NCBI GenBank assembly: GCA_037953625.1
Contig: CM075656.1
Location: 69,397,001 to 69,461,000 of the forward strand
Source: Crotalaria pallida
Taxonomy: Eukaryota > Streptophyta > Magnoliopsida > Fabales > Fabaceae
Length of the DNA: 64,000 nucleotides
Direction: 5' to 3'
Under the pieces are notes generated by a model. It did not search any database. It was not told where the DNA came from and worked only from the letters and a program-made list of their open reading frames with translations. The translations under genes were made by a program, and so were the position numbers. The first letter of the stretch is position 1, and the number at the start of each line of letters is the position of its first letter. Positions 10,270-20,911 of the stretch are shown here, piece after piece.

Positions 10270-11465
10270 TAATATGTCATGCTTGAAAAATCCGAATGCC
10301 ATGGAAGAACCTCACGAAGGTAACACTGCATGTCCCCTTTTTTTCAATTTTTTTAGATTTTTCCATAGTTCTTTATAATCTATATCTTCATATTGCCAAG
10401 GAAATACACTCTAATCGAAAAGTTTTTTGTTTGATTTCTGGTATCCCTCTTCTCTCTTCGATCTCGCCATCTTCTCTCAAACTCAGAGTCTCAGATTCAT
10501 CTTCTCCATCTTCTCACTTCACCTTTCTCTCTCCATCTTCTCACTCTCATCTCTCAAACTCAAACAACAAAAGTAGGCTGATTATTCATATCTATTGGGA
10601 AGGAGAAGAGGAACGACGAATCCTCTTGAAAACGGGAGGGATTGAAGAGGAAGAAGAATTAGGAGAAGAAGAATTAGTTGATTACACAAGCAACAAAATC
10701 AAATCTCTCGATTGTCCGTTCGATTTTGTTGCAAACGCAAACATCTGAAACCCTAATTTTGGTTTCTATTGGAAGAAGGCTTCGCAAGTTCTGGATTTGC
10801 TTGATTTTTCTCACGCAGACCGTGATTTGATTATATTAAAGGAATTCGTATTCTCTGGATTTTTTGTCTGCGCTAGGGTTGTCTGATCTGCTTATGAAGA
10901 TGCAGACTTGAAGAATTGTTTTCTGGTCGTCGTGGCGGTTCGCTTTGTTTGATCTCATTCCTAGACAAAAAAATTAGAAAAGAGAAAAGAGAAAAATAAT
11001 TTCCATACTGTACGATTTGTTTGAGTTTCAATATTTCAAAGGCTTTTATTTCATTACATTTCAATTTTTAGAGGCCCTTATTATTGTTGTGATTTTGTTA
11101 TATTGCTTTGGTGTTAATCTCTTTTCTTATAGATAAAGAGAAAAGAAAAAATATACCAACATGGCGGTGTATGTTTTTTTGTTACTGTCATGTTCCTTTT
11201 TAACTCCAATTTGTTCTTGATTCATGTGTTTATTTGCAGAAATTGGTGGTTGCAACTTCATGATTTTTGAGAGTTACTCATTGATTGTGATATTCAGAAA
11301 GTTTGGATCCTTCAATCTAAGGAAATGGTTAGTTTCTATTTTCTGTAATATGTCTAAAACCCACTATGATAATGAGACAAGAATTTATTTTTGTCTGTAA
11401 TGTATGTTTGGTTGTAATTGTGGTAATGTAAATTTTAATTTTGTGCTTGGAAGAGATAATAATAA
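10270..11465 (+). other. Transcribed-looking Helitron interior: UTR/exon-like DNA
   Basis: After the LTR element comes an in-frame coding-like stretch ending at a possible donor (CACGAAG|GTAACA, about 10316). It is followed by CT-rich 5'UTR-like DNA (10440-10560), a GAAACCCTAATTTTGG phrase typical of plant leaders (about 10746), and intron-like T-rich DNA. The apparent frame at 10296-10748 is mostly low complexity and was not accepted as a gene. These may be captured leader and exon pieces. The source gene was not recognised. Confidence 0.35.
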
Positions 11466-11471
11466 GGCAAA

Positions 11472-11610
11472 TTAGGTACTTTGGTCCCTTAAGTTATTTT
11501 TTGGTTTCAAATAAGTCCTGTAAGTTTTTTTTTGTTTCAAAATGGTCCTGTAAGTTTTTTCCGTCCAACAAATACATCCTTCCGTCCATATCTGTTAGTA
11601 ACGGTGTTAT
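11472..11610 (+). repeat. Left TIR of the MULE
   Basis: About 139 bases. Its reverse complement at 16682-16820 matches over the full length with very few differences, including TGGTCCCTTAAGTTATTTTT and the TTCCGTCCATATCTGTTAG block. Confidence 0.92.
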
Positions 11611-12070
11611 TTTTTTCCTAGTTGTGTCCTACATGGCATGAACGGGGTTAGAGGCTGACCTGGGACTACATAAAACGACGTCGTTTTCTAATAGCTCCAT
11701 AGAAGTTGGCCAAACGAACAGTCACCATAAGAATAAAAGGAGGGAAAAATGGTGTCAGTACAGCATGAAGTTACTTAACAAGAAAGGAGACCAAAATCAA
11801 CATCATAGGGTTTAATGGTTAAGAATATTGTGAATCAGTAACCAGCAAAGAAGACGATTTTGTTCAAGGGTTTGCTAACTGAGGAGGTCATCGTATTGTA
11901 AGGTATGTTTCCCTGATCCATTGTGTAATGCATCGATCATCTTTGTTTCTATTTATACTTGAATTTTTGATGTGCCATGTAAGTGTGTAAGCTGATTTTG
12001 GATGGTTTGTTTGGTTTGTTTCTTTTTCTGGTTTTGGGTTTAGGAGGAATGGAACATTACTTTAGGTTAC

Positions 12071-15000
12071 ATGTTCATCATGGGGGTGCCACAAAGTGGT
12101 GACAGAGGCAACTACCTAGGCCATGTGTCACTATGGAATTGTGACCCTGATAGATGGAGTTATTTTGAGCTGTTGGATATTGCCAAGCAAATGAACTATC
12201 CTGAAATAGAGAGTATGTGGTACAAAGGTTGGAAAAATCAGCTCAAACCATTAACTGATGATAAAGGTGCATGTCAGATTGCCAAAATTGCTAAAGCAAA
12301 AGGAGCAGCTCATTTGTATATGTTGCATCCAGTGTCACAACCTGTTACTTTAGGGGCTTTGCCAACAAGTGGAGCATGTGCAAATTATGATGCTGAAATC
12401 ATTCATGTAGATGGTGGGCCTGTAGATGTTGGGCCTTCAAATGTTGGGCCTGAAACTGAAAATGTTGTTGAGGAAGAACAAAGGAACAATGATGGGCCTG
12501 AGATAGAGGAAGAAGGAACAGAGTATGATAGTGAAGACAGTGCTTTGGGGGTTAGATTCAGTGATTCTGAAGATGAAAGAATTGAAGATGATTTCTTTGG
12601 AAATGCTACCAACAATGACTCAACTGATCCTGCTGCCAATATTGAAGAAAACACTGCAAACCTTACTGAAAATGATGCTCAAAATGCCAACACCAACACT
12701 GATCCTGCTGCCAATTTTGAAATTGATGATTTAAATGCCAACACTGTTGGTGTTGCTGCTGAAAATGATGCTCAAAATGCGAACACTGCTGCTCAAAATG
12801 ATGTTGATGCGAACACTGCTGCTGAAAACAATGTTGATGCTACTGAGAATGGAAGCAAGAAAAAAAGAGGCAGGCCACCAAAGAGAGTATCCACTGATCC
12901 TGATGAAGAAATAGTTCATAACTTTGACATTGAGGACGAAAGTGATTGCTTGAAATTTGATACACCACAGACCACTAAAGGTAAAGAGGTGGGTTTGGAC
13001 AGGTTCTCTGATGCTGAATACAATAGCTCTGAACTGGATAGTGAAGAGGATACTGATGAGGACTGTGATGATGGTGAGATTAGGAGGAAGAAAGTCAAGT
13101 ATCCAACCTTCAAGATGCCAAAGGATATGACTGACTACAAGTGGCAGATAGGGACTGTTTTTGCAGACAGAGAAGAGTTCAAGGAAGCTGTAATGACATA
13201 TGCCATTCATTCTGGAAGGGATCTAAGTTACTGGAAAAATGACAAAGAAAGAGTGAGGGTTGTATGCAGGGAAGGTTGTGAGTGGGAGGCATACTGTGGG
13301 AAGTTGCCTAATGAAGATACTTGGCAACTAAGGAAAGTGGTGGATAAGCATACATGTAGCAAGGAGTACAGGATTCAAATGCTCTCAGCAAAATGGTTAA
13401 GCAAAAAGTTGTATGCTGGGGTGAAGGAAAACCCTAAGCTGAAACTGAGTGACATATGTGAGAGAGCACAACAAGCTTGGAATACTGGTGTGAGCAAATC
13501 TAAGGCATTTAGGGCAAAGAAAGCAGCACTGGACTTGGTTGAGGGATCATATAAACACCAATATACAAGGCTGTTTGATTTTTGCCATGAGTTACTCAGG
13601 TCGAATCCTGGTTCCACAGTTAAGTTGAATGTGCAAGTATTTGATGAACCTATTGCTAATGAAGACCCTTTAGCCAATGAAGTACCTGAAAGACCCTTAC
13701 CAACATTTCAGAGATTGTATATCTGTTTCAAAGCTTGTAGAGAGAGCTTTCTGATGTGTAGGCCAATTATAGGCCTTGATGGGTGTTTTTTAAAAGGTTA
13801 CTATGGTGGGAAGCTATTGGCAGCAGTGGGTAGGGACCCTAATGATCAAATGCTACCTATAGCATTTGCAGTTGTGGAGGGGGAGAACAAAGAATCATGG
13901 AGCTGGTTCCTGGACCTGTTAGTGAATGACCTTGGTGGTAGAGATTGCTGCAGGTTATACACATTCACATCTGATCAACAAAAGGTCAGTTTGCATTTCA
14001 AAGATTCATTCTATAATCATGACACATAGGTTCAATTTGCATTTGAGTTTCAGTAATTCATTTCCTTGTTTTGATTAATTCTTAAACTGTTTGAAATCTA
14101 GGGATTAATTCCTGCATTAGATGAATTACTACCTGGAGTTGCACATAGGTTCTGTGTTAGGCATTTGTATAACAATTTTAGGAAGAACCATCCTGGAAAG
14201 AAGCTGAAACAGCTCATGTGGAAAGCTGCAAAGGCAACTTATCCTCAAGCTTGGGAGGCTGCAATGAAGGAGATAAAACAAGAGGATTTGAATGCTTTTA
14301 AGGATTTGATAAAGATTCCACCAAGATTTTGGAGCAAATCCTACTTCACATTTGATTCTAAATGTGATGTTTTGGTTAACAATATGTCAGAGACATTTAA
14401 TAGTGTGATTGTAGGACCAAGGCAAAAGCCTATTGTCACTATGATTGATGAACTTAGAATTTATTTGATGGAGAGGTGGGAGGCAAACAGGGCAAAGACA
14501 ACCAAGTTGCCTAATGGTAGTGTGCTGCCTAGAATCAAGAAAAAATTAGAGAAGGAGCAGGAACAAACAAACATGTGGATGGCTAGGTAAACACTTATTT
14601 CATATATCTGTTTCATAACTGTTTTGCTGGATTTGCTGGTTTTTTAGGTTCTATTGTCATACTCTCTTTTAATTTCTTTTCTAGATGTGCTGGTGAAAAT
14701 ATCTATGAAGTTAGACATGCAAACTTTGCTCAAACTGAAAGGTACACTGTCAACCTCAATGAAAGAAAATGCACATGTAGAAAATGGATGCTCACTGGCA
14801 TTCCATGTGCTCATGCAATATCAAGCATAAATAGCAAGTGTGAAGATCCAGAAACCTACATACCCGATTACTACAGAAAGGAAGCATATGAGGCATGTTA
14901 CCAACACATTTTATACCCAGCAAATGGTCAAAACTTGTGGGTGAAGACAGATGCAAGTGATGTGTTGCCCCCTCCACATAAAAAGCAACCTGGTAGACCC

Positions 15001-15615
15001 AAGAAGAAGAGGAACAAGGAACCAGGAGAAAGAGATGCCACGAAGATGAGTAGGAGAGGGTTCCCAAATAGATGCAGCAGATGTAAGGAGATGGGACACA
15101 AGAAGGGTAGTTGTAAGCTTCCACCCCCACCACCAGCTCCAACCCAAACCGAAACACAACAAACCCCTGGCCCAACCTCTGCCCCAAACCAAACCTCTGC
15201 TAACCCAACCCAAACCCCAGCCCCAGGCCCAACCCAAACCCCTGCCTCCCAAACCTCTGTTGCATCATCATCAAAACAAAGCAAAAAGACCAAAAAGACC
15301 AAAAAGAAGGACCCTGGCCCATCAACCCTTGGCCCATCAACCCAAACATCTGTCATACCAGCACCTGTTCCACCAAACCAGATAAAAAACAAGGCCCTTT
15401 CTGCCCCCAAACAGCCCAAAACCAAGGCCTCATCTGCACCAAAACAGGCTAATGCAACAGTCTCCATCACTGCTCCAGCTCATACCCAACATGCCACAAG
15501 TTCCAAGAAGAGATGCAGCTCCAGCATTGTCACAAGACAATTCAAAGCTCCAAGGACAACAACTGAACCAGCACAAAGGCAGATGTTGCAAACAAAAAGG
15601 GCACCATGGAAGTAA
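12071..15615 (+). CDS. mudrA-like MULE transposase, three exons (N-terminus probably frameshifted)
   Basis: Exons 12071-13984, 14102-14586 and 14685-15615 join in phase at GT/AG introns, giving about 1109 residues. Order: DPDRWSYFELLD block typical of plant MULE N-termini; acidic Asn/Ala-rich repeats; KKKRGRPPKR basic patch; MuDR zinc-finger region with a C..C..HTC pattern (from residue ~360); MULE DDE core with GLDGCFLKGYYGG, SDQQKGL across the first junction, and CVRHLYNN; SWIM finger CTCRK...PCAHA; CCHC knuckle (CSRCKEMGHKKGSC); Pro/Thr/Lys-rich tail. Upstream, an ATG at 12049 opens MEHYFRLHVHHGG, the usual start, in another frame. One base too many in the G run at 12086-12090 would explain it. 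The enzyme cuts element ends in the nucleus. Confidence 0.9.
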
Positions 15616-16035
15616 CTTTAAGTATTAGGGAATTTCTTTAGTGTGAAATCTGTGTTTAGTGTTTATGTGAACCTTTTGTGTGAAAGACCTTATGTTTTGT
15701 GTGAAAGACCTTTTGGTGAAGCCTTTTGTATAACAGACCTTTGTTGAACCTTATGAGGTTTATGACTTATTATGATAATTTGGATTATGCAGCAATCAAT
15801 GTGTTTTGATATTTTGGATTATGCAGCAATCTAATTGCAAGAGCAGTTATGTCACATAAATAGCTGACAAAGAACAAGTAGCACAAATTGCTTGGAAGAA
15901 CATTTAATACATTTTTGATAAGTAGCTTACAAAGACAACAAAAGCAGGGGCAAGTACACAGAAAATCACTTACTACCGAACAACATTACACTTTCCAATC
16001 CCAAAACATTTCCAACCTAAAATAACTACACAAAC

Positions 16036-16548
16036 CTACTTCCAAACATACAGAAACATTCCAATGCATAATACAACTAAAATCTTCATCCATTTCCTTG
16101 ACCAAGCCAAATCCTTTTGCATTACTTCAATCTCCAGCTTCTGTTTCATAATGATTAGGTCTTTCTCACGAACAATGTCATCTTTGTACCACTCAAAGAA
16201 GTTGCATCCTGAGTCTGGGATATCTCTCTGTAAAATTCTCAAAAAAATCAGGTATGAACCTTGAATAAAAACAACATCTTTCTCAACAAAGAAATACAAC
16301 ACATTTTCCTTATAAAACCTGCACCCCCAGAATCGCAACCCATAGTGTTCCTCTGTGCGAGCTGTACGCAATACTGCTCTAGCTCCACCGCAAGAACAAT
16401 AAGGAGGAATCCCTTCATACCCACCGTGCATGAACACCTGACCTTTCTTCATTGAAGACGAAGCCGAATCCATGGTGCTTGAAGACTCGCGCTTTGACTT
16501 CCGCTTGCAATCCCCCACATTGTCAGAGTATTGTTGTGAAGAAGCCAT
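16036..16548 (-). CDS. GRF-type zinc-finger protein carried by the MULE
   Basis: A 170-residue frame starts MASSQQYSDN. It has a Ser/Lys-rich region, then PPYCSCGG, TEEHYGLRFWGC and GCNFFEWYKDD, the marks of a GRF zinc finger (zf-GRF, C/C/C/C), then a charged helix and a hydrophobic C-terminal segment (ILVVLCIGMFLYVW). The gap between FWGC and GCNFFEW is about 31 residues too long. A 93-base intron at 16226-16318 (GT...AG, in phase) would restore normal spacing and give about 139 residues; without it the frame stays open. GRF fingers in other proteins bind nucleic acid. It lies where mudrB sits in MuDR, so a role in transposition is possible but unproven. Confidence 0.8.
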   Translation of the reverse strand: MASSQQYSDNVGDCKRKSKRESSSTMDSASSSMKKGQVFMHGGYEGIPPYCSCGGARAVLRTARTEEHYGLRFWGCRFYKENVLYFFVEKDVVFIQGSYLIFLRILQRDIPDSGCNFFEWYKDDIVREKDLIIMKQKLEIEVMQKDLAWSRKWMKILVVLCIGMFLYVWK

Positions 16549-16681
16549 TGATTGATTGAAATAGGGATTCTTGGAACCCTAATCCCAATTTGTTATATAT
16601 CCTAAGGAAGAAGAAGTACTACCAACGGTAACAACCACGTATGATGCCAAATAAGCATAGTGATAGACACGTAATAAAAAG

Positions 16682-16820
16682 ATAACACCGTTACTAACAG
16701 ATATGGACGGAAGGATGTATTTGTTGGACGGAAAAAACTTACAGGACCATTTTGAAACAAAAAAAACTTACAGGACTTATTTGAAACCAAAAAATAACTT
16801 AAGGGACCAAAGTACCTAAT
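16682..16820 (-). repeat. Right TIR of the MULE
   Basis: Inverted partner of 11472-11610. One or two length changes in A/T runs separate them. Confidence 0.92.
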
Positions 16821-16905
16821 AATAATCTACTTTCACAAGAAAAAAAGCTGTAATGTATGTTTATTATTAGAAATGCACACCAAGTGTTTGCCAAATTTTC
16901 ACAAC

Positions 16906-17075
16906 CAATTATTATCCTCATTGCTTTGCTTCTTTGTATTTGGTTTATAACATTTTTTTCTCTACCATATTCAGATTTAGTAAAGAGCTCCAATTATTAT
17001 CCTCATTGCTTTGCTTCTTTGTATTTGGTTCATAACATTTTTTTCTCTATCATATTCAGATGCAGTAAAGAGCTC
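16906..17075 (+). repeat. Tandem duplication of 85 bp
   Basis: Two consecutive copies, 16906-16990 and 16991-17075. Both start CAATTATTATCCTCATTGC and end TAAAGAGCTC, with about four differences. The second copy ends at an exon-like stretch with acceptor (ATTCAG|ATG) and donor (GAAG|GTAAAG). Confidence 0.9.
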
Positions 17076-18300
17076 TGCAATGACTATGAAGGTAAAGTGT
17101 CAATCCAGATTTGTTGTCTCTTTTGTTTAGATTTTTATACTGCATGGGATGTCGTAATTTTTATACTAATCATGTTTAGAGTTTGGGTGGGGTGTTTGCA
17201 GCCACATGTTTGGACTGTGAACATTGCAAGAGTGATGATGAGAACAATTTTGAAAAGTTGCATTTTTAAATGAGCAAAGATTTTTAAATCTTTATGATGG
17301 AGCTTATATATTTGACAAATTGATGAGTTATAAATACCTTAAACCACAGACGCACACACAACCACACACACTTATCAGTTTCATCCTAAAATCGATTTAT
17401 TCTTCATCCTACTAGAATTGTAGAATTCATAAATTTGCAGCAGAACAAATATCCCTAAAGTGTTATGTCATACAATGGCTATTGTTAGATTTGTCCTTGC
17501 ATTTAAATTTACAACCATGGCTAATATATGACTTTTTTTTAGCTCTTCTTTGTTTTGCAGGGACATTGACATCAAAAAGTATAACACCTAATCGCATTGG
17601 CTTTTTTTTAACATCTCTTTAATTGGTAAGTTAGTTTTATTGACTTCTAAAATGGTTTTTTTTTTGTGTTGATTTCTTATTGCAATTGACTAGGACTTAG
17701 AGACTCAGAAATTGGTTGTTCTATTTAGGATAGTAAGTTTGTTTTTAAATATTGTTTTCTCATCTTCAATTGATTGACTACAAATCTTTAATTGTTCAAG
17801 CCTTCTTCACTATTTATGATTGATTGTTTCATTTAAATTTTTGATAATGTAATTTTGTGTATTTTTCTCAGTTTCATTATTAATTTGTTATTAATGTGCT
17901 GACAAAAAGAGGGGCTAAGCATGGATTTGAGATTACAACATGTTTATACTTCATACAAAGTTGGCAAGTGCATGATTTGAACGAAGGTATATCTTTTTTA
18001 TGTAACAATTAGAAAAGTAAAGTATGAGATTGAGTTTATTTAGAATATGAGTGGATATAGGTACTTGGCTTCAACACACGATTTTCTTCAGTAGCCACTG
18101 GTTTAGATTTGCCATGATTTTCTTTTTGCTCATTTTCTGATATTTGAATTGCACCAAGACGGAGTATGATGAGTAAGAGAATTCCCGTGAAAATAATCAC
18201 AGGTGTTAAAACTATTTTCTGAAACAGATGAGGCAAATATAGAAAAATTATTATATCAGCTATTAACAAACTTTTTCACCTGAAAGTGAATTTGTTATTA
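17076..18300 (+). other. Helitron interior, intron-like with small exon-like pieces
   Basis: Mostly T-rich intron-like DNA. Short stretches, such as a Cys-containing piece after TTTGCAG at about 17200 and RGAKHGFEITTC-like sequence at about 17910, look exon-like. None was recognised. Confidence 0.35.
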
Positions 18301-18311
18301 TTCATGGTACA

Positions 18312-19153
18312 AGTTAGTTCAATCCAATATCGGAAGTTAGATTTTGAGGAATTTTGTGCTGCTGCTATAAGTGTGCATCAACTAGAGGGAATGGAGAGCT
18401 GGGAGCAACATGCAAGGAGTGCCTACGAGCTGTTTGAAAAGGATGGAAACAAACCAATAATGGTTGAAGAGCTTGCCTCGGTACACTCTCTTGTGCAATA
18501 CTAATTTATCTAACTACCAACTAACACATGATGCAATATACGATATAGTGTACCATATATACGTGTGTTTGGATTAAAATATTTTGCATTAAAAAAAGCT
18601 TATAATGCAAAGGTCCCTGAAATAGCTTTTGAAAAATAAAAAAAAAGAAGCAATTTTTACCAAAAAATAAGCATTATATGTACCATGCCATCAGATCTTT
18701 GTTTTCCCACTTTTTAAGGGAGAATAAGAACATTGGACCTGTAAATCAAGTTAATTATTTCAAAGGACCTATTAACAAGTCTGGTGGTTAATTCAGTTCA
18801 TAAATGGATGATGGACATGTGGTTATCAAATCTTTGGTTCTAATGAATTTATTTTGCAAGTCCTTCCAATTAATGCTCCCTAGCTTTCCTCTTTAATCTT
18901 TCTCTACATTTGATGAACATGACTTGATGCTTAAATGGTGTTCTTGGTCAATAATATTACTCATTTTTCCTTAACATGCACAATGGTACTAAGTTTTGTG
19001 ACTTATTTGTTCCAGGAACTTGGACTTAGCCCCTCAGTACCTGTTCATGTGGTACTCCAAGATTGGATAAGACACTCGGATGGCAAGCTTAGTTTCTTGG
19101 TATTTGTCAGACTGCTTCATGGAGTTTCTTCACGCACGTTTCAGAAGGCTTGA
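18312..19153 (+). pseudogene. Last two exons of a CDPK-related protein kinase (CRK), captured fragment
   Basis: Exon 1 (about 18312-18480) encodes QYRKLDFEEFCAAAISVHQL followed by WEQHARSAYELFEK and ends EELAS before GTACAC. Exon 2 (19016-19153) continues ELGLSPSVPVH, then HSDGKLSF and LHGVSSRTFQKA with a stop. The intron 18481-19015 has GT...AG ends and the join is in phase. This is the degenerate EF-hand C-terminus of plant CDPK-related kinases. One change is visible: the usual LGFVRLLHG reads LVFVRLLHG. The kinase domain and earlier exons were not found upstream. The fragment is a partial copy inside the Helitron-like unit and cannot encode a kinase. Confidence 0.85.
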
Positions 19154-19155
19154 AA

Positions 19156-20383
19156 GAACATAACTTTCACATGGTTTCAATTAAATTTTCTTACCATAAA
19201 TCTTTTGACAATTTATCTTGAGTTAAATCTACAATCAAACTTTAGTTATTTTCTATAGAAAAATTGGTTTCCTTTTTTTTTGGTGTGATTTTTATTAACT
19301 AATTTTTTTTTTAAATGACTGTTTGGTGCTGCTTGCAAGGATGGTCAAATGGACTAATACATGTTTTTTTGCTCTATTCTCTCTTTTTGTAGGGAGTTGA
19401 CATTATTATATACTGAAGACTGTGAAGGCATGAAGATGTGTCAGTCTCATGAGTAGCCCCAAAACGTGAATTGGTAATTTATTTTGTGGAGAATGAAATA
19501 GTAATTTAGTAACATGAGATATTAGTCATTCTTATACCAAGTGCATGTATTAAATTGTTGCATGTTGAAAAGTGGAGTGAGCATAGGGATTTTTTTTAAT
19601 TTGTATGGAAAAAATTTGTATGGATTGTAATTTGACTTTGCTTAAACAAGGATTTTTTTATTTGAGTATCATTTGGTTAAAACGTCAATTTTTATCCTCT
19701 ATTTTCTGTTGTTGGTGTTATTTTATCATCTTATATTCTGCTATTTTTGTATGTTTGCTACTGCCACTGTTTATTTGTTGTTGTTTGCTGCTGCTGTTGT
19801 TGCTATTGCCGCTGTTGGTGAAATAAACTACCCATTGAGCAAACTGTTAGTGCTGTAATTCAGGCGATAGCACTATCTTGAATTTAGTAAATTTGTATTT
19901 TGCTATTATCATGTTTGGAGGCGTGTTCAAAAGTCAGCACCTAATTGGAAAATACATGTTTATCATAAGCAAATTACATAGGTATTGAATTCATGGTTTT
20001 GTTTGTTTAGCATTTGTATTTGAAATAGATTTGAATGGTTTTTATGGAGGATGAATGATTACTACTAATTTGAGTTACTTATAAATGTGATTATTCTAAT
20101 TTTTTAAAGCTCTTTGCCACTGCTAGAGGGATATGGTTGTTGTGACATGCAATCAATATGATGATGATGGTAGTGGTGCTCATTAACTTAGGTTGTGCTT
20201 GGATATATTTTGTTTGGTGACTGATAATTTTTATTTTAATTTAGATTTTTTTATACAGTTTCGTTCTTTGATTCTGCAGGTTTCTTACCTAGATAATCAC
20301 AGAACAATTGATCGTGAAAAGTGTTGCAGAGTTGATAGACAAGGCAACCAAAGAATGGAAGATAAAAGGCTTTTAGAATAAAA
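19156..20383 (+). other. Helitron interior downstream of the CRK exons
   Basis: T-rich DNA with simple TTG/CTG runs at about 19760-19820. Frames here are low complexity. Part may be the CRK 3' flank. Exon-like TTCTGCAG|GTTTCTTACC occurs at about 20272. No gene was recognised. Confidence 0.35.
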
Positions 20384-20460
20384 GAAAGACCAAGTTAATA
20401 GTGAAAAGTGTTGTGGAATAGTGTCCTGTGCTGACACTCTTGCTATTGCAGCTATAGAGT
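20384..20460 (+). pseudogene. Tiny class III peroxidase fragment
   Basis: The frame reads about DQVNSEKCCGIVSCADTLAI and ends at a TAG. CPGVVSCADILAIAAR is the hallmark block around helix D of plant secretory peroxidases. Here the CPG reads CCG and the frame stops after IE. No other peroxidase sequence was seen nearby. It lies in the same orientation as the CRK exons, near the Helitron 3' end, as expected for another captured scrap. Confidence 0.55.
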
Positions 20461-20869
20461 AGTGTCATGTAGTAGTATCATGTGTTCACAAGTTAGTGAT
20501 GAATTTTCAAGATTGCTATATGAAATGTTGGAGCATTTTGAACTTGAATGTTGCTGTTGCACCATGTGCTTTATTGTTTTTTTGGTGTTGCATCATGTAC
20601 TCCATTCAAACTATTGTCGACCACTATTTATGTGGGGTGGGTTTTGGAAGATTAGAAAAATGAAGGAATTTGGAAGATTAGAAAAAATCAAAGAGAAATT
20701 ATTGTTTTTGGATATAAAATTTATTTAAAAAAAAAATTAGTTATTTTTAGAATATAAAATTTAAGTCATGATAATAAATTTTAACCAATTGTTTGTTAAT
20801 CAAATTTAAGTCATGATATGAAACCTTTAATAATTTCATGTTTAATTTAGGGGCTTCGCGTAACGGCCC

Positions 20870-20896
20870 CGTGCATCGCACGAGCTTACTTACTAG
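20870..20896 (+). other. Helitron 3' terminus: hairpin and CTAG
   Basis: Stem CGTGC/GCACG with loop ATC (20870-20882), ten-base spacer, CTAG (20893-20896), then host T. This is the canonical Helitron 3' end. Confidence 0.75.
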
Positions 20897-20911
20897 TACT
20901 TTTAAAAAAAA

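Larger units (their letters stand above)
11466..16816 (+). mobile_element. Mutator-like element (MULE) with transposase and GRF zinc-finger genes
   Basis: Long, nearly identical TIRs (11472-11610 and 16682-16820) bracket two convergent genes: a mudrA-like transposase on plus (12071-15615) and a GRF zinc-finger gene on minus (16036-16548). The repeat TAATAATAA at 11457-11465 and 16817-16825 fits the 9 bp target duplication of Mutator elements, but it is low in complexity. With it, the right end starts GGTAC while the left starts GGCAAATTAGGTAC, so the outermost bases may differ. Layout resembles maize MuDR, where mudrA and mudrB are convergent. The TIRs are close to identical, so insertion was probably fairly recent. 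Confidence 0.88.
6201..20896 (+). mobile_element. Helitron-like element carrying gene fragments and two later insertions
   Basis: The 5' end TCTATACTATATATAAATCC (6201) follows an A. The 3' end has a hairpin CGTGC-ATC-GCACG (20870-20882), ten bases, then CTAG (20893-20896) followed by T. TC...hairpin...CTAG inserted between A and T is the Helitron signature. A second Helitron at 40201-42202 has matching ends. Inside are a young LTR element (6475-10264) and a MULE (11466-16816). Without them about 5.5 kb remains, including CDPK-related-kinase exons and a peroxidase scrap. No Rep/helicase frame was recognised, so it would be non-autonomous. That both ends belong to one element is an inference. 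Confidence 0.6.

Noticed and set aside
10296..10748. 150-codon frame after the LTR element
   Set aside because: It starts in what looks like an exon/intron border and runs through CT-rich leader-like and GA-rich DNA. No domain was recognised.
12403..13210. Several minus-strand frames opposite the transposase
   Set aside because: Mirror frames of Asn/Ala- and acid-rich coding DNA, with Ser/Leu-rich composition.
14792..15470. Long minus-strand frames rich in Gly/Val/Trp
   Set aside because: They are shadows of the Pro/Thr-rich tail of the transposase.
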